A DNA stretch of 64,000 nucleotides from an uncultured Sphingomonas sp. (GTDB lineage Bacteria > Pseudomonadota > Alphaproteobacteria > Sphingomonadales > Sphingomonadaceae). The translations under genes were made by a program, and so were the position numbers. Below the pieces are notes generated by a model. It made no database searches, was not told the DNA's origin, and was given only the letters and a program-made list of their open reading frames with translations. Each line of letters opens with the position of its first letter. Positions within the stretch are counted from its first letter, which is position 1. The DNA is taken from contig CAJYSA010000007.1 in assembly GCA_913777325.1 (NCBI GenBank), forward strand, positions 1 through 64,000. The letters are read 5' to 3'. This document shows, piece after piece, positions 18,471-26,784 of the stretch.

Positions 18471-20105
18471 TCAGAAGCCGGCGGTGCGCACCAGGGTGAG
18501 CAGCAGCCAGTAAAGGCTGCCGGCCAGCAACATTGCGACCGGCAGCGTCATCAGCCAGGCCGCGGCAAGCTGGATGAGCGTGCGGCGTTGCAGCCCATGA
18601 CCGCTCGCCACCGAGGCGCCCGCGACGCCGGACGACAGGATATGCGTCGTCGACACCGGCAGGCCGAAGCGATCGGCCGCCAGGATCGTGCCCGCCGCGA
18701 CCAGTTCGGCGGAGGCGCCCATGCCATAGGTCATGTGCTGTTTTCCGATGCGCTCGCCCACGGTGACGACGATCCGCTTCCATCCGACCATCGTGCCGAG
18801 ACCGAGCGCCAGGGCGACCGCCACCTTCACCCAGAGCGGAATGTAGCGCGTGCCGCGCTCCAGCCGCTTCTGATAATCGGTCAATGCCGTCAAATCGGCC
18901 TTGCTCATCCGGTTGCCGGGCGCGGTCGCGATCATCCGTGCCGTGTCCATCACCAGATACATGTCGTTGCGGATGTTCGGCGCCGCCTGCGCCGGTACGT
19001 TGCTGAGCGCGCCATAGCTGGAGACACGTTGCGCCAGATCGCGCGACACCGCGATCGCCGCGCCATAGGTCGCAGGCGTCAGCACATGCCGTGTCGCCAG
19101 GGATTGCTTCAGGAAGGACCGCGCCTGCGTCTCGGCGATCACCTGCGCACCGCTGCGGGTCAGCGCCGCATCGGCAGCGGCGGCGCTGCGCACGAACGCC
19201 GGCGTTTCACTCGCCGGCAAGGTCCGATTGAGCGCGTAGGCGGTCGGTGCGCAGCCGATCAGGATGAGCATGATCAGGCCCATGCCCTTCTGTCCGTCGT
19301 TCGAGCCGTGGCTGAACGACACCGCGGTGCAGGTGAAGATCAGCAACGCGCGGATCCCGCGCGGCGGCGCTGCATCGCCCTCGGGCGGCTTCATCAGTTG
19401 CGGATTGCGCGAGAGGTGGCGGATGACGAGCAGGAGCAGCGCGGCGGCGCAGAAGCCGATCAGCGGCGCCATCCACAGTCCGGTCAGCACCTTGGTAGCC
19501 TGGGTCCAGTCGACGCCGGACGTCCCGCCAGCGCCGTTGGTCAGCAACTGGTTGGCCAGGCCCACCCCGAGCACCGATCCAATCAGCGTGTGGCTGGAGC
19601 TGTTGGGCAAGCCGACATACCAGGTCGCGAGGTTCCAGATGACCGCCGCGAACAGCAAGGCGAAGATCATCGCGAACCCGGCACCCGACCCGACGTTCAG
19701 GATCAGGTCGACCGGCAGCAGCGTGACGATCGAATAGGCCACCGCGCCCGACGACACCATCACGCCCAGGAAGTTGAAGAACCCGGACCAGACGACGGCG
19801 AAATGCGCCGGCAGCGCGTTGGTGTAGATAACGGTCGCCACCGCATTGGCCGTGTCGTGGAAGCCGTTGACGAATTCGAACCCCAACGCGATCAACAGCG
19901 CCAACCCGAGGAAGACGAACACGCCGAGTGCCAGTTGCTCGCCGACCTGTTGCGTGTCGTTGAAGATGCTGAAGCCCGCATAGGCGAACCCGACGACCAT
20001 GACGGCGACGAATGCGGCCCGCGTACCCGGATGTACCGGGCCATCGAACGAGCGCGTCGCCGCGGGGACGGGCGAGGGCGACGTCGCAAGGACATTGGAT
20101 GCCAT
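18471..20105 (-). CDS. pit: inorganic phosphate transporter, PiT family
   Basis: A 544-aa low-affinity phosphate:H+/metal-phosphate symporter. The duplicated PiT signatures are present: GFHDTANAVATVIYT in the N-terminal half and GLPVSTTHILSSGVAG in the C-terminal half, plus FSHGSNDGQKGMG. A long hydrophilic loop of about 130 residues (about 280-410) separates the two halves, as in PitA-like proteins. The start was taken at 20105 (MASNVL), not 20129. No phoU/DUF47 partner adjoins it. Confidence 0.93.
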   Translation of the reverse strand: MASNVLATSPSPVPAATRSFDGPVHPGTRAAFVAVMVVGFAYAGFSIFNDTQQVGEQLALGVFVFLGLALLIALGFEFVNGFHDTANAVATVIYTNALPAHFAVVWSGFFNFLGVMVSSGAVAYSIVTLLPVDLILNVGSGAGFAMIFALLFAAVIWNLATWYVGLPNSSSHTLIGSVLGVGLANQLLTNGAGGTSGVDWTQATKVLTGLWMAPLIGFCAAALLLLVIRHLSRNPQLMKPPEGDAAPPRGIRALLIFTCTAVSFSHGSNDGQKGMGLIMLILIGCAPTAYALNRTLPASETPAFVRSAAAADAALTRSGAQVIAETQARSFLKQSLATRHVLTPATYGAAIAVSRDLAQRVSSYGALSNVPAQAAPNIRNDMYLVMDTARMIATAPGNRMSKADLTALTDYQKRLERGTRYIPLWVKVAVALALGLGTMVGWKRIVVTVGERIGKQHMTYGMGASAELVAAGTILAADRFGLPVSTTHILSSGVAGASVASGHGLQRRTLIQLAAAWLMTLPVAMLLAGSLYWLLLTLVRTAGF

Positions 20106-20244
20106 GATGATTCGCGCTGTCGGCCTCAACGGTGACAGTTTGATGACGGGTCGCCATAGCGAGTGCCATCGAGAGATGAACGTGATCGGTCCTGTTTGAC
20201 GCGGTGCCCCGCGGGCAGGTGCGCGATCCCGTTCCGAGGTGACG

Positions 20245-20568
20245 TCAACGCCGCGTGATCGCGGCCAGTTCGACCGCGCGGCGGTGGGTCAAGGCAGCCA
20301 GCCGGACCTTGGCGTTCTCGCGCATTTCGGCGCGGCAACGCAAGATGTCGAAGCGCATGTGAAGCCCCGTTGCGGCTCCGCAGTGCGTGGCGGCGGCGCG
20401 GCGAACCCGAAGCTCGAACGCCTTTCGCCCGGCCGCATTCCCGAGATCGAGGTCGCGCACCTTAATGTGCGCGGTTACCGGTACACGGTTCGCCTGGGTC
20501 TGGGCGTGCAGCGGGGCGAGGGCGAGCGTCAGCGTGGCCGCAAGCGCGGCGCGGTGGAAACGGATCAT
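20245..20568 (-). CDS. UrcA family protein
   Basis: A 107-aa exported protein. The signal peptide is MIRFHRAALAATLTLALAPLHAQ. The mature region shows the UrcA pattern: VRDLDL.NAAGRKAFE.RVRRAA followed by two cysteines (HCG and LRC) and a basic C-terminus. The family is common in Sphingomonadales and Caulobacterales, and its function is unknown. It is divergent from the UvrD-type helicase; the 198-bp intervening region holds that helicase's promoter and LexA box. Confidence 0.85.
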   Translation of the reverse strand: MIRFHRAALAATLTLALAPLHAQTQANRVPVTAHIKVRDLDLGNAAGRKAFELRVRRAAATHCGAATGLHMRFDILRCRAEMRENAKVRLAALTHRRAVELAAITRR

Positions 20569-20730
20569 GAATGTTGCTCCTGCGATGGGTCGGGAACGCC
20601 GCGACCGTCGCCTCTGAAGGGACTGACCGGGCGGCTGCGAGGTCCGATGGCGCTGCGCCTAGGCCGGGCAATTTACGGCCATGGGTCGATGGCGCGTCGG
20701 TTCCATGACTGTAACGAATCGCCCTTTCGC

Positions 20731-20759
20731 TTGCCCCTGCGGCACACGTTCCCTACCTG
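20731..20759 (+). promoter_or_regulatory. candidate promoter of the UvrD-type helicase
   Basis: TTGCCC (20731-20736) and TACCTG (20754-20759) are separated by exactly 17 bp and would start transcription near 20766, at the GTG start codon. If right, the mRNA is leaderless. The LexA box overlaps the -10 element. Confidence 0.4.
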
Positions 20760-20762
20760 TTC
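20748..20762 (+). promoter_or_regulatory. LexA box at the start of the UvrD-type helicase gene
   Basis: GTTCCCTACCTGTTC is an exact GTTC-N7-GTTC operator. It ends 4 bp before the GTG start codon. Binding there would block the predicted -10 element. The gene behind it is a repair helicase, which supports a real SOS operator. Confidence 0.72.
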
Positions 20763-20766
20763 GGGC

Positions 20767-23076
20767 GTGACCGACCTTTCGACCGCCGTCCAAGATCCCC
20801 CCTATCTCGCCGGGCTGAACGCCCCGCAGCGCGACGCCGTGCTGACCACCGACGGCCCCGTGCTGGTGCTGGCGGGGGCGGGCACCGGCAAGACCGCCGC
20901 CTTGACCGCGCGGCTGGCGCACCTGCTGTGGACGCGGCGCGCCTATCCGTCGGAGATCCTGTCGGTCACCTTCACCAACAAGGCGGCACGCGAGATGCGC
21001 GAGCGCGTCGGCCGGCTGGTCGGCGATGCGGTGGAAGGCATGCCATGGCTGGGCACGTTCCACGCGATCGGCGCGAAGATGCTGCGCCGCCACGCCGAAC
21101 TGGTGGGTTTGCAGAGCAATTTCACGATCCTGGACACCGACGATCAGCTTCGGTTGCTCAAGCAACTCGTCATTGCCGCCGATATCGACGAGAAGCGCTT
21201 TCCGGCGCGTTCGCTGGCAGGCCTGATCGACGAGTGGAAGAACAAGGGGCTGGTGCCCGCCGACGTGGATGCCGGCGAGAGCGAGCGCTACGCCAACGGG
21301 CGCGGCGGGGAATTGTATCAGCAATATCAGGAGCGGTTGAAGGCGGTGAACGCCTGCGATTTCGGCGACCTGTTGCTCCACGTGCTGACGATCCTGAAGC
21401 GCGATCGGGGCGTGCTGGAGCACTATCAGCAGCGCTTTCGCTACATTATGGTCGACGAATATCAGGACACCAATTCGGTCCAATACCTGTGGCTGCGGCT
21501 GCTCGCGCAGGAACGGCGCAATATCTGCTGCGTCGGCGACGACGACCAGTCGATCTACTCGTGGCGCGGCGCCCAGGTGGAGAACATCCTGAAGTTCGAG
21601 AAGGACTTTCCGGGCGCCAAGGTGATCCGGCTGGAGCAGAATTATCGCTCCACCCCGCACATCCTTGGCGCGGCATCGGGGGTGATCGCCAACAACGGCG
21701 GGCGACTGGGCAAGGAATTGTGGACGGAGCTGGACGCGGGGGAGAAGGTCCGCGTTCTGGGCGTGTGGGACGGCCCCGAGGAGGCGCGGCGCGTCGGCGA
21801 GGAAATCGAGGCGGCCCAACGCGGCGGCACATTGCTCGACGATGTCGCGATCCTCGTGCGGGCGCAGCATCAGACGCGCGAGTTCGAGGATCGCTTCATT
21901 TCGATCGGGCTTCCGTATCGGATCGTCGGGGGATTCCGCTTCTATGAGCGGGCCGAGATCCGCGACGCTTTGGCCTACCTGCGCGTCGTCAACCAGCCGG
22001 CGGACGATCTGGCGTTCGAGCGGATCGTCAACACCCCCAAGCGGGGACTGGGCGACAAGGCGATTGCCAAGCTGCACCAGCTTGCCCGCGCGGAACGGGT
22101 GCCGCTGTCGATTGCGGCGGCGCGCATCCTGGACACCGATGAACTGACCCCGCAGGCGCGCAAGGCGCTGGGTCGCTTCGTAGGGGACGTCGCACGGTGG
22201 CGCGACATGGCGGGCGACCTGCCGCACCCCGAGCTGGCTCGACAGATCCTCGACGAGAGCGGCTATACCGCGATGTATCAGGCGGAGAAGTCGACCGAAG
22301 CGGCCGGGCGTCTGGAGAATTTGACCGAGCTGGTCCGCGCGATGGAGGAATATGACAGCCTTGGCGCTTTCCTGGAGCACGTCAGCCTCGTCATGGACAA
22401 TGAGGCGACCCGCGACGACCCGAAGGTGACCATCATGACGATCCACGCCGCCAAGGGCTTGGAATTCGACACGGTTTTCCTCGCCGGTTGGGAGGAGGGG
22501 CTATTCCCGTCGCAACGCGCGCTGGACGAGGGCGGCACGCGCTCGCTGGAGGAAGAACGGCGATTGGCCTATGTCGCGATCACCCGTGCGCGGCGGCGCG
22601 CGACGATCCTGCACGCGGCGAACCGACGCATTTATGGGCAGTGGACCAGCTCGATCCCCTCGCGGTTCGTCGGCGAATTGCCCGCGCATCATATCGATAG
22701 CGAGACGAGCATGTCGGGCGGCGAAAGCTTGTGGCGCGCCAATTGGTCCGAGCGCGCCGATCCCTTCGCCGACGTAGCGCGGGGGACCGGGCGTGGACCG
22801 GGCTGGCAACGCGCGGCGGGGACGCTGGGGACGAAGCCGGGCGGCGATTGGACCAGCCGCACCTTTACCCGGGAGCCGGCGCGCGTGGTGGAAAGCCGCG
22901 CCTCCGCTGTCAGCCTGGGCAACAAGGGGCGCTCGGATCTGGCCACCGGGCAGCGCGTGTTTCACCAGAAGTTCGGCTATGGCACGATCGCCGAGATCGA
23001 GGGCAACAAGCTGGAGATCGATTTCGAACAGGCTGGGCGCAAGCGGGTGATGGACAGTTTCGTCACGGCGGGATGA
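20767..23076 (+). CDS. uvrD: UvrD/PcrA-type ATP-dependent DNA helicase
   Basis: A 769-aa SF1A 3'-5' helicase acting in nucleotide excision and mismatch repair. The Q-motif region LNAPQRDAV precedes Walker A AGAGTGKT (36-43). Motif II is DEYQDTN (about 229-235), motif III is DDQSIYSWRGA, motif IV follows in LEQNYRS, and motif V is TIHAAKGLEFDTVFLAG. The C-terminus ends in a Tudor-like PcrA tail (VFHQKFGYGTI..). The GTG at 20767 was chosen because the helicase fold begins directly after it; the upstream open frame overlaps the divergent UrcA gene and its codons look non-coding. No Shine-Dalgarno is seen, consistent with a leaderless message. Confidence 0.95.
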   Translation: MTDLSTAVQDPPYLAGLNAPQRDAVLTTDGPVLVLAGAGTGKTAALTARLAHLLWTRRAYPSEILSVTFTNKAAREMRERVGRLVGDAVEGMPWLGTFHAIGAKMLRRHAELVGLQSNFTILDTDDQLRLLKQLVIAADIDEKRFPARSLAGLIDEWKNKGLVPADVDAGESERYANGRGGELYQQYQERLKAVNACDFGDLLLHVLTILKRDRGVLEHYQQRFRYIMVDEYQDTNSVQYLWLRLLAQERRNICCVGDDDQSIYSWRGAQVENILKFEKDFPGAKVIRLEQNYRSTPHILGAASGVIANNGGRLGKELWTELDAGEKVRVLGVWDGPEEARRVGEEIEAAQRGGTLLDDVAILVRAQHQTREFEDRFISIGLPYRIVGGFRFYERAEIRDALAYLRVVNQPADDLAFERIVNTPKRGLGDKAIAKLHQLARAERVPLSIAAARILDTDELTPQARKALGRFVGDVARWRDMAGDLPHPELARQILDESGYTAMYQAEKSTEAAGRLENLTELVRAMEEYDSLGAFLEHVSLVMDNEATRDDPKVTIMTIHAAKGLEFDTVFLAGWEEGLFPSQRALDEGGTRSLEEERRLAYVAITRARRRATILHAANRRIYGQWTSSIPSRFVGELPAHHIDSETSMSGGESLWRANWSERADPFADVARGTGRGPGWQRAAGTLGTKPGGDWTSRTFTREPARVVESRASAVSLGNKGRSDLATGQRVFHQKFGYGTIAEIEGNKLEIDFEQAGRKRVMDSFVTAG

Positions 23077-23117
23077 GCGAGGCGCCGCGCGATTCGCCTT
23101 GCCGACCGGCAGAAAAG

Positions 23118-23145
23118 ACGGGGCGACCCACGTGGATCGCCCCGT
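23118..23145 (+). terminator. hairpin after the UvrD-type helicase gene (possible terminator)
   Basis: Arms 23118-23130 and 23133-23145 pair with one mismatch around ACGTGG. There is no T-tract, so termination would need Rho or be weak. The rest of 23077-23317 shows a second G/C-rich hairpin near 23160 and nothing else recognisable. Confidence 0.4.
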
Positions 23146-23317
23146 AGTTCAGGGAATAGCCGGGCGAGGGGGGTTGCCCGGCGAAGCGCGATGCGCGCCA
23201 GGGAGCGGCATCGCGTCATCCTGCTAACACGTCAACATTGCTGACTTGTGTCTTGGTGGCCCGATTTGATGGCTGGTTGCGGTTGACGCATCGGCATGGC
23301 GAAGCGGATACGGGCGC

Positions 23318-24604
23318 ATGTTCGACCCCCGTCACGCGACCGCGCCGATCGCCGGCTCCCACCGCCGTATTCTCCTCGCCAGCCTAGTCGGTACGTCGGT
23401 CGAGTTTTACGATTTCTACATCTATGCCACCGCGGCATCACTGGTGTTCGGGCCCTTGTTCTTCCCGGCGGGCGATCCTTCCGCGCAGTTGCTCGCGGCC
23501 TATGGCAGTCTGGCGGTGGCGTTCTTTGCGCGGCCGGTCGGAGCCTGGGCGTTCGGACATTATGGCGATCGGATCGGGCGCAAGTCCACCCTGGTGGTCA
23601 GCCTGATGCTGATGGGTGGCTCGACGCTGGCGATCGCGTTCCTGCCGACGTTTGCGCAGGCGGGGTATCTTGCGCCGGTGCTGCTCTGCGCGTTGCGCTT
23701 CGGCCAAGGGTTCGGGCTTGGTGGCGAATGGGGCGGGGCGGCGTTGCTGGCGGTGGAAAACGCGCCGCCGGGCTGGCGCGGACGATATGGCATGGTGCCG
23801 CAACTGGGCGCGCCGGTCGGGTTTATCGCCGCGAACGGCCTGTTTTTGCTGCTGGGGCTGACGATGACGCCCCGCGAGTTCATGGCGTGGGGATGGCGAA
23901 TCCCGTTCGTGCTGTCGATCGTGCTGGTCGGGCTCGGGCTGTGGGTGCGCCTCAAGATCGCCGAGACGCCCGCCTTCGCGCGGGTGCTCGAGGAAGGGCC
24001 GCCGCCCGCCATCCCGATGGGCGAATTGCTGCGCGATCACTGGCGCGCCACGCTGGGTGGAACGTTGGGCGCGGTGGCGTGCTTCGCGGTCTATTATATC
24101 GCGACCGCCTTCGCGCTGGGCTATGCGACGACACGGCTGGGGATGGCGAGGCCGACGATCCTGACGCTGCAACTCGGCGCGATCCTGTTCATGGCGGTCG
24201 GGATCGTGTTGTCCGGGATCTGGTCGGACCGGCGCGACGCCCGGCATGTGCTGACATGGGGGTGTGTCGGTGCGGTGGTGGCGGGATTCGTGCTGGCGCC
24301 GGGGCTGGGCTCGGGATCGCTGCTGCTGGTGTTCGCCAGCCTGGCGCTGGCGTTGTTCGCGATGGGGTTCGTCTATGGCCCGCTCGGCGCATGGTTGCCG
24401 GGTCTGTTCCCGGCGCGCGTCCGCTATACCGGCGTCAGTCTGGCGTTCAACATGGCCGGGATCATCGGCGGCGGGTTGACCCCGGTGGCCGCCGAGGCGC
24501 TGGCACGGCGCGGAGGGCTGGCATTGGTGGGCGTCTATCTGGCGGCGATGTCGTTGATCAGTCTCGTCGCTTTGCTGGCGATGAGGCGACGCGAGACGGC
24601 GTGA
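23318..24604 (+). CDS. MFS transporter, metabolite:H+ symporter (MHS) type
   Basis: A 428-aa permease with twelve predicted helices. It opens with SLVGTSVEFYDFYIYATAAS, the hallmark of the MHS family (ProP, KgtP, ShiA, CitA). Motif A is GDRIGRKSTLVVSL, and the central RFGQGFGLGGEWGGAALLAVE is also typical. It would import an organic acid, betaine or similar metabolite with protons. The substrate is not resolvable. It is convergent with rsmD, 6 bp apart. A frame shifted by one base gives a similar-length shadow that lacks these motifs. Confidence 0.9.
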   Translation: MFDPRHATAPIAGSHRRILLASLVGTSVEFYDFYIYATAASLVFGPLFFPAGDPSAQLLAAYGSLAVAFFARPVGAWAFGHYGDRIGRKSTLVVSLMLMGGSTLAIAFLPTFAQAGYLAPVLLCALRFGQGFGLGGEWGGAALLAVENAPPGWRGRYGMVPQLGAPVGFIAANGLFLLLGLTMTPREFMAWGWRIPFVLSIVLVGLGLWVRLKIAETPAFARVLEEGPPPAIPMGELLRDHWRATLGGTLGAVACFAVYYIATAFALGYATTRLGMARPTILTLQLGAILFMAVGIVLSGIWSDRRDARHVLTWGCVGAVVAGFVLAPGLGSGSLLLVFASLALALFAMGFVYGPLGAWLPGLFPARVRYTGVSLAFNMAGIIGGGLTPVAAEALARRGGLALVGVYLAAMSLISLVALLAMRRRETA

Positions 24605-24610
24605 CCCGCG

Positions 24611-25150
24611 TCAGTCGCGACGCAACAGCAGCAATCGCGCCCGCCCGTGGGTCCGATCGGCGTCGACCGTAAAACCAGCCGGAACGTCACCTTCGCCGCG
24701 CGCGGTTTCGATCGAGATCCAGGTGGCAGGGCCGATCCAGCCGAGCCGCGCAAGCTTGTCCGCCGCGACCGCCCCCGCGCCGGTGCCATAGGGCGGGTCC
24801 ATCATCACGATGTCGAGCGGGGCGCGCGCCGGGCCGAGCGCGAGGACCGACGTGGCGCGCACGTCCGCTCCGCCAGCGTCCAGTTTCGCTATATTCACGC
24901 GCAGTGCATCGAGCGCGGGCTTGTCCTGCTCGACGAACAAGCAACTGGCGGCGCCGCGCGATAGCGCTTCCAACCCCAGCGCGCCCGACCCTGCGAAGAG
25001 ATCGGCGACCGCCAGCCCTTCGAAGCTGCCGACGCGGCTGGCGAGCATCGAAAACAGCGCTTCGCGCGTGCGATCGGCGGTCGGGCGGGTGGCGTCGCCC
25101 TTGGGCGCGACCAACGGGCGACCGCGCCATTGTCCCGCGATAATCCTCAT
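24611..25150 (-). CDS. rsmD: 16S rRNA (guanine(966)-N(2))-methyltransferase
   Basis: A 179-aa SAM-dependent methyltransferase modifying G966 of 16S rRNA. The N-terminal MRIIAGQWRGRPL is the family signature. The SAM site is in VADLFAGSGALGLEALSRGA, and the catalytic motif IV is MMDPPYGTG. Length is standard. The start overlaps the stop of the pseudouridine synthase gene by 4 bp, so the two rRNA-modification genes are translationally coupled. Confidence 0.95.
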   Translation of the reverse strand: MRIIAGQWRGRPLVAPKGDATRPTADRTREALFSMLASRVGSFEGLAVADLFAGSGALGLEALSRGAASCLFVEQDKPALDALRVNIAKLDAGGADVRATSVLALGPARAPLDIVMMDPPYGTGAGAVAADKLARLGWIGPATWISIETARGEGDVPAGFTVDADRTHGRARLLLLRRD

Positions 25151-26190
25151 TTACGCCCCCGTGGACCGCTGGAACGCGGCCGTGCGCCGGCCTTTGGCTT
25201 GGGCTTGGCCCAGCCGGGTTGGCGGACGATCCGGGCGGGGCGGGCGGGCGGAGGCGCGACCTCCTCGGCGGGAGCCACGGGTTTCGGCTTGGGCGGGGCG
25301 GGGCGGAGTGGGCGGGGCGCGGTTGGGCGTTCGCCTGGGGTGCGGTTTGCGCGCGGAGACGGACGTGCGGCCGCCACCGGTGGCGCGGCGCGTCGCGGCG
25401 TGGCGGGTCGGTCGCCGCGCACGGACACGTCCGGCACCGCAGCGCGTTGTTTCGCGGCGATTTTCAACGTCTGCCTAAAAGCGGCGAGATCGGCGGCACG
25501 GACTTCTCCGATATCGCCGACGGGCAGGTCACCGAGCACGAACGGGCCATAGCGGGTACGGATCAACCGGCTGACGCGCAGCCCGAGGAATTCGAGGACG
25601 CGGCGCACCTCGCGATTCTTGCCCTCGCGCAAAGTCATTTCGATCCAGACGTTTGCACCCGTCCGACGCTCCAGATTCGCATCGATCGCGCCATAGCGGA
25701 TGCCGTCGATTTCGATGCCGTGGATCAATTCCTCGAGCTGTGCCTGGCTGATCTGGCCATAGGCGCGCGCACGGTAGCTGCGCTCCACGCCGGTGGCGGG
25801 AAGCTCGAGCTGGCGCTTCAGTTCGCCATCGGTAGTAAGTAGCAGAAGTCCTTCGGTATTCAGGTCGAGCCGGCCGACGGGGACGAGGCGCGGCAGGTCT
25901 TTGGGCAGGCGATCGTAGATCGTCGCGCGACCGGCGGGATCGCGTTCGGCGGTGAGCGTTCCGGTGGGCTTGTGGAACAGGAAAAGCCGCGTGGGTTCCG
26001 CGTCGGCCACCAAAATACCATCCACGGTGACACCGCGAAGCGACGAAAGCACGGTGGCGGGCGTGTCGAGGACGACGCCGTCCCGCGCGACGCGCCCTTC
26101 GGCGATCATGCGTTCGACCTCGCGGCGGGACGCGACGCCGGCGCGGGCGAGCAGCTTGGCGATGCGGTGTTCGGAACGTTCGTCGGCCAT
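25147..26190 (-). CDS. rluB: 23S rRNA pseudouridine synthase, RluB/RsuA family
   Basis: A 347-aa enzyme isomerising uridine in rRNA. The S4 RNA-binding domain (about 8-55) is followed by the catalytic domain with GRLDLNTEGLLLLTTDGEL, which holds the nucleophilic Asp, and LREGKNREVRRVLEFLGL. The last about 100 residues (from about 245) are an Arg/Pro/Ala/Lys-rich disordered tail not needed by the family and likely to bind RNA. RluB (U2605) fits better than RsuA from the overall sequence, but the target base is inferred. Coupled to rsmD downstream. Confidence 0.9.
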   Translation of the reverse strand: MADERSEHRIAKLLARAGVASRREVERMIAEGRVARDGVVLDTPATVLSSLRGVTVDGILVADAEPTRLFLFHKPTGTLTAERDPAGRATIYDRLPKDLPRLVPVGRLDLNTEGLLLLTTDGELKRQLELPATGVERSYRARAYGQISQAQLEELIHGIEIDGIRYGAIDANLERRTGANVWIEMTLREGKNREVRRVLEFLGLRVSRLIRTRYGPFVLGDLPVGDIGEVRAADLAAFRQTLKIAAKQRAAVPDVSVRGDRPATPRRAAPPVAAARPSPRANRTPGERPTAPRPLRPAPPKPKPVAPAEEVAPPPARPARIVRQPGWAKPKPKAGARPRSSGPRGRK

Positions 26191-26286
26191 CGATCGCGCT
26201 TAGCCGATCGGACGACGCGTTGCGGGAAATTTTTGCGTGGCACGGGGTTGTGTCAGAACGACGTAACCCCGGGGGCGAGACTGACG

Positions 26287-26736
26287 ATGTTGTTCGGGCG
26301 GAAGCGACGGTCGATCGAAAAGCTGCTTTTGGTCGAGGACGAACCGCTGATCGCGTTCGACACCGAATATCTGCTGCGCGATCAGGGATTCACCGTCGTC
26401 GCGACGGTCGACCGCGTGGCGGATGCAGTGCGGTTGATCGAGAGCGACAGCGCGATCGACTTGGTGCTGGTGGACGTCAAGCTGGCCGATGGAAGCGGGC
26501 TGGACGTGGCAAGGGCGGCGGCGGCGCGGGACATCGCGGTGTTGTTCGTCACCGGCGCGTGCCCCGCCGACGCGGAGGTGGTGGCGGTGGGGTGCCTGGC
26601 CAAGCCCTATACCCAGCGCGACCTGCTGGGGTCGATCGACGCGATCGAATCCCGCTCCGAGGGACGGACCCCGCCCCGGCTTCCGGGTGGATTGCGGCTG
26701 TTCGGCGGCGGATCGTCCATCTCCGGGCTTACCTGA
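26287..26736 (+). CDS. single-domain response regulator
   Basis: A 149-aa REC-domain protein. After a basic N-terminus (MLFGRKRRS), the acidic pocket is LLLVEDEPL, the phospho-acceptor Asp lies in LVLVDVKLADGSG, the switch Thr in LFVTGA, and the conserved Lys in LAKPYTQRDLL. No output domain follows; the last about 25 residues are Gly/Pro-rich. It would relay a phosphoryl group to a partner or act by protein contact. The start at 26287 follows a G-rich ribosome-binding site. No cognate kinase is adjacent. Confidence 0.87.
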   Translation: MLFGRKRRSIEKLLLVEDEPLIAFDTEYLLRDQGFTVVATVDRVADAVRLIESDSAIDLVLVDVKLADGSGLDVARAAAARDIAVLFVTGACPADAEVVAVGCLAKPYTQRDLLGSIDAIESRSEGRTPPRLPGGLRLFGGGSSISGLT

Positions 26737-26784
26737 CGCGCTTTTCGCGCTAAGCCCGTCGCCTGTAACGAGGACGGAGGGCGA

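Noticed and set aside
20239..20766. N-terminal extension of the UvrD-type helicase by 176 codons
   Set aside because: It would overlap the divergent UrcA gene and the promoter and LexA box; the helicase domain starts right after GTG 20767.
23296..24672. A 458-codon frame overlapping the MHS transporter
   Set aside because: Shifted frame without transmembrane segments or family motifs; the frame at 23318 carries them all.
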